Source of the DNA: Odoribacteraceae bacterium
GTDB taxonomy: Bacteria; Bacteroidota; Bacteroidia; Bacteroidales; Marinifilaceae
Direction of reading: 5' to 3'
NCBI GenBank assembly: GCA_031259905.1
Contig: JAIRKS010000231.1
Span: 1-5,213, forward strand
DNA: 5,213 nt
Shown: positions 1-5,213 of the stretch, piece after piece
Layout: each line of letters opens with the position of its first letter
Position numbering within the stretch: the stretch's first letter is position 1
Notes under the pieces: generated by a model
Seen by the model: the letters and a program-made list of their open reading frames with translations, nothing else
The model's database searches: none
What the model was told of the DNA's origin: nothing
Program-made: the position numbers and the translations under genes

Positions 1-624
1 ATCCGCCAGTCGAACAAGAAGCTGTTCCCGCTTCAGCTGGAGGAATCGGGTGTGATAAAAGACCCGAACTGGGACACTTACGTGGAGTCTGATTTCGAGA
101 ATATCCCGGTTTACGAGCCCCTCAACACGGGAACAACCTACACCGACTGGAAGGTGAAGTACGCTGCCGAGAACACGTCGGAGAATCCCAACAGGGAGAA
201 TAGCACCTACGCTTCTATCCAGGTGCAATTTGTTCCCACGTTCTTCTGTGATGCCAAAGGAGATCCCACCATCGCGTCTAACAACCTGTCTACCGACTTC
301 TGGGTAGTAAAAGACAAAGACGGGAACATCTATTATTTTGACGATAACAGCAATGCCATCGCGTTTAGCACCAGTATCGGTAGTACGGTAAGTGCTAAAT
401 ACACGGGTGGAGTCTGCTACTACAGTGCCTACCTGAACCCGGACAACGGCTACAACACCATCAGGAACAGCTTTTACATCCTGAACATTAAAAGCCTCGT
501 TCCTCCCGGAAGGCCCACGGCGGAGCCTGACCCGAGCGATCCGTTATCCGAGCCGACAGACATGAAGTTCGATGCCAACATTGCCCCGTGGGGAATTTTC
601 GAGAAAGACTACGAGTTACTCTAA
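1..624 (+). CDS. Mfa1-like fimbrillin (shaft pilin), C-terminal part, 5'-truncated
   Basis: The reading frame is open from the first base and ends at TAA 622-624, so 207 C-terminal residues are visible and the start lies upstream. Seen: the stretch with TIRNSFYILNIKSL (near residues 153-166), then a proline/aspartate-rich linker (PDPSDP), then a final strand with ANIAPW (Trp197) about ten residues from the end. Known: this order, an RN-x-x-Y-x-(L/V)-x-I strand, a P/D linker and a terminal PW strand, is typical of the C-terminal domain of Mfa1-type fimbrillins, the polymerising subunit of type V pili. In those pili the terminal strand takes part in strand exchange between subunits. The gene stands directly before an Mfa2/FimB-like anchor, the mfa1-mfa2 order of Porphyromonas gingivalis. 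Its codon use is more AT-rich than that of the genes behind it. The GTG at 52 is an internal valine codon, not a start. Family assignment is fairly sure; whether it is major or minor pilin cannot be seen. Confidence 0.82.
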   Translation: MRQSNKKLFPLQLEESGVIKDPNWDTYVESDFENIPVYEPLNTGTTYTDWKVKYAAENTSENPNRENSTYASIQVQFVPTFFCDAKGDPTIASNNLSTDFWVVKDKDGNIYYFDDNSNAIAFSTSIGSTVSAKYTGGVCYYSAYLNPDNGYNTIRNSFYILNIKSLVPPGRPTAEPDPSDPLSEPTDMKFDANIAPWGIFEKDYELL

Positions 625-656
625 AGTGTGAATTAAAAACTATAACAAGGAACACC

Positions 657-684
657 CCCCGGCAGGAAACATCTCCTGCCGGGG
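657..684 (+). promoter_or_regulatory. Strong 11-bp hairpin between pilin and anchor genes
   Basis: A perfect inverted repeat: CCCCGGCAGGA (657-667), six-base loop AACATC, TCCTGCCGGGG (674-684). It begins 33 bp after the pilin stop and ends 106 bp before the anchor start. No T-run follows (the next bases are TACTCC), so it is not a standard intrinsic terminator. I infer a processing, mRNA-stabilising or partial-termination element that would let the pilin be made in excess over the anchor. The remaining spacer shows no convincing TAnnTTTG-type promoter. Confidence 0.55.
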
Positions 685-790
685 TACTCCAGACAAAAAC
701 AATTACCCGTTACATCACCGGGAGGCGACCCCGCGAGGCGCCACCCGCGTACCCCCAGAGATCCAACAACACAAAATACAATACAAGACA

Positions 791-1726
791 ATGAATCGTA
801 TCACTTGGTTTTTCACGCGAATGGCGATAATCGGCGCGATCGTCCTCACCGGCCTGGGCTGCGTGCAGGAAGACTTCGACAGGTGTCCTCGGGCAACACG
901 AGTATACTTCTCGTTCGCGCGGGAAACATCCTTCGGGGGCGTGAGGTCGGAAGAGACCATCGGCAGGATCGACCTGTACGCCTTTGACGAGGCCGGGAAG
1001 ATCGCGGGATACTGGGTGGACGATCAAGTCGCGATGAACGAGAACTATTACATCGAGATCGACTCCCTGGCCGCCGGGAACTATCACCTGGTCGCGTGGA
1101 CAAACCTGGGCACGCGCTACGTCGCGAACGTGCAGCCCGGCGACCGGCAACCGTCGCGCGAGGAGATGAACATCTCCCTCGCCCTGCCCGCGGACCGGAC
1201 ACTGCGCGATCTCTCCCTGCCCCACCTCTACTTCGGCGAGTGCCGCGGGGCGAGCGTGGGAACGTTCGGGGAAGAGCGCCTCGTCGTCGTCCTCGAGGAC
1301 AACCTGTACAAACTCAACTTCGAGGTAGAAGGAATCGAGCCGTCCGACGACACCTACCAGTTCACCGTGACGGACAACAACGGCGCCTATACCTTCGCGA
1401 ACAACTACGGGGAGATGCCCGCGTTCCGCTACGCGTCCTCCGCGCGCTTCAACGGCACGGACCCGCTGAGCGCATCCATGACCGTCTTGCGCCTGGACGA
1501 AAACAGAACCCCGGCGCTGACGTTTACCAACGAGACGAGCGGACAAGTGCTCTTCTCCCACGATAACCTCGTGAATCTTATCCTGCAGGCAAACACGCAA
1601 GGAGCTACCATAGACTTCCGCGCGACGCGCGAGTTCTACATCAAGCTGCGCGTCCACGCCGACGCCAGCGTCACCATCACCATCAACGGGTGGGAATTAG
1701 AAACAGAAGAGGTGCAAGTATCATGA
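791..1726 (+). CDS. FimB/Mfa2-family fimbrial anchor lipoprotein
   Basis: A 311-residue lipoprotein, a length usual for the family. Seen: an N-terminal hydrophobic segment (residues 11-23) ending at Cys24 in GLGC, a relaxed lipobox, followed at once by CVQEDFDRCP with a second Cys at position 32. This C-x-(2-3)-(E/D)-D-x-x-x-C-P opening is characteristic of Mfa2/FimB (DUF1812) anchors. Next come the strand TIGRIDLYAFDE (around residues 56-67) and YHLVAWTNLG, both standard for the fimbrillin fold, and a last strand TITINGW with Trp301 ten residues from the end. Known role: it sits in the outer membrane by its lipid, terminates the pilus and controls its length. The ATG at 791 follows an A-rich leader (AACACAAAATACAATACAAGACA) with no Shine-Dalgarno, common in Bacteroidota. 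The stop overlaps the next gene's ATG, so the two are probably co-translated. Confidence 0.88.
   Translation: MNRITWFFTRMAIIGAIVLTGLGCVQEDFDRCPRATRVYFSFARETSFGGVRSEETIGRIDLYAFDEAGKIAGYWVDDQVAMNENYYIEIDSLAAGNYHLVAWTNLGTRYVANVQPGDRQPSREEMNISLALPADRTLRDLSLPHLYFGECRGASVGTFGEERLVVVLEDNLYKLNFEVEGIEPSDDTYQFTVTDNNGAYTFANNYGEMPAFRYASSARFNGTDPLSASMTVLRLDENRTPALTFTNETSGQVLFSHDNLVNLILQANTQGATIDFRATREFYIKLRVHADASVTITINGWELETEEVQVS
1705..1726 (+). promoter_or_regulatory. Purine-rich stretch and ATGA stop/start overlap (translational coupling)
   Basis: The anchor gene's TGA (1724-1726) overlaps the ATG at 1723-1725 of the next gene. A purine run AGAAGAGG (1705-1712) lies 10 bases before that ATG and could serve as a weak ribosome site. 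In-frame ATGs at 1741 and 1765 are alternatives; the one at 1765 gives the more classical short signal peptide. The overlap favours 1723 but does not prove it. Confidence 0.45.
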
Positions 1727-4392
1727 AACCATCGAGCACCATGAATATAAAACAGACACGTACTATGAAACAGGTAAAAATATATGCATTATACTTCTTG
1801 CTCGCGCTCTCTTTCCTCGCGACCGCGTGCGTACGCGACGTGGAACAGGAAATAGAGACGCCGGGACAGGGAGAGCTTTACGTCACGTTTGTCACGGGAG
1901 TGCCCGGGCAACAATCCTCCACGACGACCCGCGCGATGACCCTCCTCGCCGAGAACACCATCACGCGCGTCGACCTGCTCGCCTTCAAGGTCACGAACGG
2001 CGGGAACACCGAAACCCTCGACTACCACGCGATTGCCTCCGGCATCTCCGATAACGAGGGAGACGGCAGCAAGAAAAAAATCATCGTCAGGCTGCGGAAA
2101 AGCAAGGACGACTACCGTTTCGTCCTCCTCGCCAACCTGCCCGTCCAGACCAGCGAGAGCCTCGCCCAACTCAACGGGGGAAGCAAGGAAAGCGTCCTCG
2201 ACGGCATCCTCCGCGAGGAACCAGCGTCCGGCAAGTGGATGGCCGGCAGCGCCGCCGGGCAATTCGCGCCCATCCCCATGTGGGCGGAGACGGGCGTCGT
2301 ACAGGTCAACGACAACCTCGCGACAACCGGGATCAGCAACATAGCCTTCACGCGGGCAATGGCCAGGTTCGACGTGCTGGTCGCCAGCGAGGAGGCAAAA
2401 GTCCTCTTCTCCATGCAGGAAATATACCTCTACAACAGGGCCTCCCGCGGAAAGGTCGTCCCCGTACCGGAAAACTGGGAGACCGTCTACAAGCAAGCCT
2501 CCATGCCGGGAGACAACTCCCCCGGCAGCCCGCTCCTCCTGCACGGGCCGCTCCTCTACAACATCCCCGCCGCCAGCGAGCACGCCTTCGAGAGAGAAAT
2601 CTACACCTTCGAGACGGGGGCAGCGAGCGACGCCCTCGACGCGACTTGCATCGTGATCGGCGGGATGTACGCCGGGAGCAGCGCGACGTCCTACTATCGC
2701 CTCGACATCAAGGACGACCAGGAATACTACCGCGACGTCCTCCGGAATCACGTCTACACCTTCAAGATCATCAAGGTCGAAGGGCCGGGATACGAGACCC
2801 CGGACGAGGCTTTCCGCTCGGCGCCGATGAACATGGTCGCGACCATCACCCCGTGGAACGAGGAAGACCTCAACGACATCACCTTCACCGGGCAGTACCA
2901 CCTCTCCGTCGACAAGAGCCAGCTCGACTACCACGCCGAGGGCGCTCCCGCGAGCATCGAAATCATGACCGATTACCCCGGCGGCTGGCAAGCCAGGAAC
3001 CTGCCCACGTGGTTAGAATTCGCGGGCAGCTCGTCCGGCGTCGCGGACACGCGGGGCACGCTGACGATACGCGTCAAACAGAACGAAACGCCCGCCGACC
3101 GCGAGGACTACTTCCTCATCGTCGCCGGGAACATCGAGAAGCCGATCATCGTCAAGCAGACCGCCGAGCCGGAGTTCTCGCTGAAAGTGACCCCGGAAGA
3201 GTTGATCTTCTACAAGAACCCGTCGAGCCACCAGGAGGTGCAGGTCATCCCCTACCCGGCGGCAGACGGCAACGCCTACAATCTCTTCTTCTCCGACAAC
3301 GGCATCAAGTGGGCGAGCGGTTTCGGCCTCCCCACCTCCACCCAGACGACGCTGCTCAGGCTGAAACCCACGCCAAACACGGGGACAACCACCCTCAACT
3401 ACACCATCCTCGTTACCCTGGACGGGCCAAACGGGCAGGTCAGCCGCGTCATCAACGTCAAGCAACTGGCAAGAGAGATGTTCCTCGCCACGCTCGCGAA
3501 CCCGTACCCGAAGACCAGCGGGCAGTACACCTTCACCGTGGTCTCCGACGCGCCCTGGAAACTCTCCACCGGGGAGCAGTTCGTCACCCTGGAGGATTCC
3601 GAGAAGAGCGCGGCCTATCACCCGGCAACTGCCTCGTACACCTACACCTTCAGCCTGGCAACCTCGACCGCGTACGCCAACCGCGAGGCCACCGTCTCCG
3701 TCACCTCCAGCGCTCCCGGCTTCCCGTCGCCCTGCACCTTCAATATCGTGCAGGAAGGATGGCCACCGGTGCTCAATATCACCGACCCGACGAAGACGAC
3801 AAACCCGACGACGCACGTGCACGACTTCAAGACGGACGAGAACTGGAAGGAAGTCACGATCGAGACGAACGCCAGGTGGAAGTACACGACCGACGCGAAT
3901 TTCGCGAACGTGTTCGAGAGCAATGTCGATGAGGGCGTGGTGCAATCCGTGGGCGCGGGGTACACGCCGGACAAGCCCCTCGTCCAAGCCTCCCTCCAGT
4001 TCAGGCCGATCAATTCGGGGAAGGGCGGCGCACCGGGATCGACCATCGAGACGGAGGTGACCTTCGAGACGGTCAGCGGGGATAGTAATGCTACCGAGGC
4101 CAGGAAGACATTGCGCCTGTCGCGCACCGTGCCGGTGTACTTCAGACTTATCTCTCCCACCACGATCGTGGCGCCGTCCGGACAGAATATAAGCGTGACG
4201 TTCATGGCCGAGACGAACGTGAAGTGGTACATCGCTTACGGCGCGGAGATCCGATACCAGGAGGTATCGGGGTACGAACCGGGAAGTTCTTTCACGCGAG
4301 TGATCCCGGGAGGGAAGAGAGAGATAGTATACGGCTACCAGTTAGCGGGGACTAACTACAAAGTCGGCACGATCTATGTCGAGGAAAATTAA
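1723..4392 (+). CDS. Fimbrillin-like lipoprotein with C-terminal BACON/Ig-like domains; probable fimbrial accessory or tip adhesin
   Basis: 889 residues from the ATG at 1723 (875 from 1765). Seen: a basic N-terminus and a hydrophobic stretch (YALYFLLALSFLATAC) ending at Cys36, a relaxed lipobox. The fimbrillin-like module spans about residues 48-390: TITRVDLLAFKV and DYRFVLLANL match the equivalent strands of the preceding anchor, and it closes with ATITPWNEED (Trp378), the PW strand also found at the pilin's end. TTTRAM at Arg70 sits where type V pilins are cut at arginine. About five Ig-like modules follow. The first (393-483, Trp422 and Trp430, ending IIVKQT) is a clear BACON domain. The others, near 484-585, 586-679 (Trp612), 680-803 (Trp719) and 804-889 (Trp835), are divergent; two of them end in VKQ or VQE strands. 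Known: BACON domains occur in Bacteroidota surface proteins and have been proposed to bind carbohydrate or mucin, or to act as spacers. I infer a surface adhesin carried on or near the fimbria; ligand unknown. It could instead be a stand-alone surface lipoprotein. Confidence 0.75.
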   Translation: MKPSSTMNIKQTRTMKQVKIYALYFLLALSFLATACVRDVEQEIETPGQGELYVTFVTGVPGQQSSTTTRAMTLLAENTITRVDLLAFKVTNGGNTETLDYHAIASGISDNEGDGSKKKIIVRLRKSKDDYRFVLLANLPVQTSESLAQLNGGSKESVLDGILREEPASGKWMAGSAAGQFAPIPMWAETGVVQVNDNLATTGISNIAFTRAMARFDVLVASEEAKVLFSMQEIYLYNRASRGKVVPVPENWETVYKQASMPGDNSPGSPLLLHGPLLYNIPAASEHAFEREIYTFETGAASDALDATCIVIGGMYAGSSATSYYRLDIKDDQEYYRDVLRNHVYTFKIIKVEGPGYETPDEAFRSAPMNMVATITPWNEEDLNDITFTGQYHLSVDKSQLDYHAEGAPASIEIMTDYPGGWQARNLPTWLEFAGSSSGVADTRGTLTIRVKQNETPADREDYFLIVAGNIEKPIIVKQTAEPEFSLKVTPEELIFYKNPSSHQEVQVIPYPAADGNAYNLFFSDNGIKWASGFGLPTSTQTTLLRLKPTPNTGTTTLNYTILVTLDGPNGQVSRVINVKQLAREMFLATLANPYPKTSGQYTFTVVSDAPWKLSTGEQFVTLEDSEKSAAYHPATASYTYTFSLATSTAYANREATVSVTSSAPGFPSPCTFNIVQEGWPPVLNITDPTKTTNPTTHVHDFKTDENWKEVTIETNARWKYTTDANFANVFESNVDEGVVQSVGAGYTPDKPLVQASLQFRPINSGKGGAPGSTIETEVTFETVSGDSNATEARKTLRLSRTVPVYFRLISPTTIVAPSGQNISVTFMAETNVKWYIAYGAEIRYQEVSGYEPGSSFTRVIPGGKREIVYGYQLAGTNYKVGTIYVEEN

Positions 4393-4393
4393 C

Positions 4394-4885
4394 ATGACGC
4401 GCACCAGTATACCCCTCACCCCGGCTCTCGCCGCCGGCAACGCGCCGGTGAACGCGACAACCGGTGCCTCGTCCCGCCCGCTGCTGTCCGGGGTCAAGGG
4501 CTTCCCCGCGTCGCTCGCGACGGCCGCCGGGGACTGCAACCGGGGGGAAGCGGCAACCAACGCCTCGTCCCGCCCGCTGCTACCAGGGGGCAAGGGCCTC
4601 TCCCCGTCGCTCGCGACGACCGCCGGGGGCTGCAACCGGAAGGAAGCGAACGACGCGAAACTTCGCGCCCCGTCACCCGGCAGCGCGACACGCGTCCCCG
4701 TGCCGCACGCGTGTCTCCCGGCACGCGCGCGCGGCAGGGTACTACCGCGGGAAACGGGAACTCACCCGTTCGTCGCGGGAAAAAATACCGCTCGCGGGCG
4801 GTCGGCGCGTCCAGTGCCTTCCGCCTGCCATGTATCGAACACTGCTCACAGTGCCGCGACCGGAAGTCCGGCGCGCACACCATGA
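4394..4885 (+). CDS. Doubtful 163-residue reading frame, low complexity
   Basis: An ATG stands one base after the stop of the large lipoprotein gene, with AGGA (4382-4385) eight bases before it, so a gene finder could call it. The product would be rich in Ala, Gly, Pro, Arg, Ser and Thr, with no signal peptide, membrane segment or fold I can recognise. It contains a 32-residue duplication (copies with SSRPLL and LAT-AG-CNR) that simply translates the 96-bp DNA repeat. Other frames on both strands are open through the same DNA, as expected where stop codons are rare in very GC-rich sequence. I think it is more likely non-coding. Confidence 0.15.
   Translation: MTRTSIPLTPALAAGNAPVNATTGASSRPLLSGVKGFPASLATAAGDCNRGEAATNASSRPLLPGGKGLSPSLATTAGGCNRKEANDAKLRAPSPGSATRVPVPHACLPARARGRVLPRETGTHPFVAGKNTARGRSARPVPSACHVSNTAHSAATGSPARTP
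4454..4645. repeat. Two tandem 96-bp GC-rich repeat units with internal hairpin
   Basis: Copies at 4454-4549 and 4550-4645 abut exactly. By hand alignment 81 of 96 bases match, without gaps. The best-kept parts are the block around GCCTCGTCCCGCCCGCTGCT and the segment CGTCGCTCGCGACG, a 6-bp stem with a 2-base loop (4509-4522 and 4605-4618). In copy 1 the hairpin is extended by CCCCG/CGGGG arms (4504-4508 with 4528-4532). A decayed third unit may begin at 4646 (GCG, then diverging). The period is 32 codons, so open frames run through on both strands. This resembles REP-like intergenic repeats; function unknown. Confidence 0.8.
4654..4667. repeat. Small perfect inverted repeat, 6-bp stem
   Basis: CGCGAA, AC, TTCGCG. 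It has the same geometry (6-bp stem, 2-base loop) as the hairpin inside each 96-bp unit and lies directly after the second unit, so it may belong to a degenerate third one. In GC-rich DNA a stem this short could arise by chance. Confidence 0.4.
4687..4715. repeat. Perfect 9-bp inverted repeat with 11-base loop
   Basis: GACACGCGT (4687-4695) and ACGCGTGTC (4707-4715) are exact reverse complements around the loop CCCCGTGCCGC. No T-run follows. It would form a stable stem in RNA from either strand, or a dyad binding site in DNA. It lies within the gene-free spacer behind the fimbrial genes. Confidence 0.6.
4753..4802. repeat. Two further short inverted repeats
   Basis: AACGGG (4753-4758) pairs with CCCGTT (4765-4770) around AACTCA. 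ACCGC (4787-4791) pairs with GCGGT (4798-4802) around TCGCGG. They continue the series of hairpins that starts at 4504. Each alone is weak; the clustering is what is notable. Confidence 0.35.
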
Positions 4886-4924
4886 TAAGGTTATAATACC
4901 TTTTATTTATCTGTTTTATGTTTC
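4881..4924. other. AT-rich island before the terminator
   Basis: Only 6 of the 34 bases from 4891 to 4924 are G or C, an abrupt change from the spacer before it (45 of 60 at 4441-4500). It contains an inverted repeat AAGGT-TATAAT-ACCTT (4887-4902) followed by TTATTT, which could be a weak hairpin terminator. TATGTTTC (4917-4924) is near the Bacteroidota -7 element TAnnTTTG, but I see no -33 TTTG at a suitable distance. A promoter here is speculative. Confidence 0.3.
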
Positions 4925-4926
4925 GG

Positions 4927-4964
4927 GGGGGGCTTAACCTGTGATAGGCGGCCCCCCTTTTTTT
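4927..4964 (+). terminator. Intrinsic (Rho-independent) terminator
   Basis: GGGGGGC (4927-4933) pairs perfectly with GCCCCCC (4951-4957). A 17-base loop, holding a small CCT/AGG pairing (4938-4940 with 4946-4948), lies between, and seven T's follow directly (4958-4964). The T-run is only on the + side, so it stops rightward transcription. No gene lies between it and the stop at 4392, so it probably ends the fimbrial operon after a ~535-base 3' region. Confidence 0.78.
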
Positions 4965-5082
4965 GTCCCGCGCGATCACGCGTCACCTGCTGCCGCGCAA
5001 GGGGGTTCTCTCGCCATCGCGCGTCCCCCGTCCGGGCACTGTCGCGCGCTGATCGGCCTAACCCGCGTTCCGCGTAAGGATG
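4965..5082. other. Intergenic stretch without recognised features
   Basis: GC-rich DNA between the terminator and the 42-bp array. I see no tRNA, promoter or credible gene here. GGGGG and CCCCC runs about 19 bases apart could pair weakly, but no T-run follows. Confidence 0.5.
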
Positions 5083-5213
5083 AAAACACGCTTCCCGGAA
5101 TCCCGGAAAACCTGTCGCCGGGTGGAAACACACTTTCCGAGCTCTCGGAAACGGTGTCTACGAGTTGAAACATACTTTCCGAGTACTCGGAAACGGTGTC
5201 GACGAGTTGAAAC
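5080..5213 (+). CDS. Possible partial reading frame made of 14-residue repeats
   Basis: An ATG at 5080 opens a frame that stays open to the window edge. It reads MKTRFPESRKTCRRV, then ETHFPSSRKRCLRV, ETYFPSTRKRCRRV and so on: one basic, cysteine-containing 14-residue unit per 42-bp DNA repeat. TAAGG touches the ATG, too close to act as a normal ribosome site. Because 42 is a multiple of three, a frame open in one unit tends to stay open, so openness is weak evidence. No known family is recognised. A non-coding repeat is at least as likely. Confidence 0.2.
   Translation, partial: MKTRFPESRKTCRRVETHFPSSRKRCLRVETYFPSTRKRCRRVE
5083..5213. repeat. 42-bp tandem repeat array with an 18-bp palindrome per unit
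   Basis: Units at 5083-5124 (divergent), 5125-5166 and 5167-5208; a fourth begins with GAAAC at 5209 and runs off the window. Units 2 and 3 match at 38 of 42 bases. Each holds TTTCCGAG-NN-CTCGGAAA (5134-5151 with centre CT; 5176-5193 with centre TA, fully palindromic). In unit 1 one arm pair reads G:C where units 2 and 3 have A:T, a paired change; two other arm positions are unpaired. Units end in GAGTT and begin with GAAAC. It is not a CRISPR array, because there is no variable spacer. Function unknown. Confidence 0.88.

Noticed and set aside
657..684. Intrinsic terminator after the pilin gene
   Set aside because: The stem is strong but no T-run follows, so I list it as a regulatory hairpin instead.
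588..794. 68-residue frame across the pilin-anchor spacer
   Set aside because: It starts inside the pilin gene, runs through the hairpin and has no domain or ribosome site.
710..1657. 315-residue antisense frame opposite the anchor gene
   Set aside because: It mirrors a well-supported lipoprotein gene. Its product is V/R/G/E-rich with no domain, as expected for the complement of GC-rich codons.
1789..2991. 400-residue antisense frame opposite the large lipoprotein gene
   Set aside because: Low-complexity V/G/E/D/R-rich product without family features; the + strand frame has a signal peptide and recognisable domains.
2235..3932. 565-residue + strand frame inside the large lipoprotein gene
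   Set aside because: Product is dominated by R, H, P, G and Q, typical of an out-of-frame reading of GC-rich codons, and it lies wholly within a convincing gene.
4494..4979. Antisense frame through the 96-bp repeats and the terminator
   Set aside because: Repeat translation only; it spans the terminator and AT-rich island, and the product is R/S/P-rich without any fold.
5083..5213. CRISPR array, suggested by the regular spacing and the GTTGAAAC ending
   Set aside because: The whole 42-bp unit is conserved (38 of 42 bases between units 2 and 3), so there is no variable spacer, and no cas gene is present.
4393..5213. tRNA or other known structural RNA in the gene-free region
   Set aside because: I found no cloverleaf with a T-loop GTTCRA-type motif or a CCA end; the hairpins do not match any RNA family I know.

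Overview
The window looks like part of a type V (FimA/Mfa1-type) fimbrial operon of a GC-rich member of the Bacteroidota, most likely order Bacteroidales. The reasons are the Mfa1-like shaft fimbrillin C-terminus, the FimB/Mfa2-type lipoprotein anchor, BACON-type Ig-like domains, and gene starts with A-rich leaders and weak or absent Shine-Dalgarno sequences. The genus cannot be fixed from this piece.

Layout, all genes on the + strand. Positions 1-624 are the 3' end of a fimbrillin (structural pilin) gene whose start lies off the window. A 166-bp spacer with a perfect 11-bp hairpin follows. Next comes a complete Mfa2/FimB-like anchor lipoprotein (791-1726). It overlaps by ATGA a large lipoprotein gene (1723-4392) that joins an N-terminal fimbrillin-like module to about five C-terminal Ig/BACON-like modules; I read this as an accessory or tip adhesin. 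The three genes plausibly work together: the first supplies the shaft, the second holds the fibre at the outer membrane and the third displays a binding domain. All three carry the same tryptophan-containing terminal strand motif.

Positions 4393-5213 (821 bp) hold no gene I can recognise. The first ~490 bp are extremely GC-rich and contain a 96-bp tandem duplication and a run of hairpins, including a 9-bp-stem and several 5-6-bp-stem inverted repeats. An AT-rich island (4881-4924) follows, then a strong intrinsic terminator (4927-4964), ~115 bp without visible features, and from about 5083 a 42-bp tandem repeat array. Each 42-bp unit carries an 18-bp palindrome, and the array runs off the right edge.

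The fimbrial genes belong to known families. The least explained parts are the two unrelated tandem-repeat systems downstream of the operon and the fimbrillin plus multi-Ig architecture of the third gene. I see no evidence of a wholly new multi-gene system.
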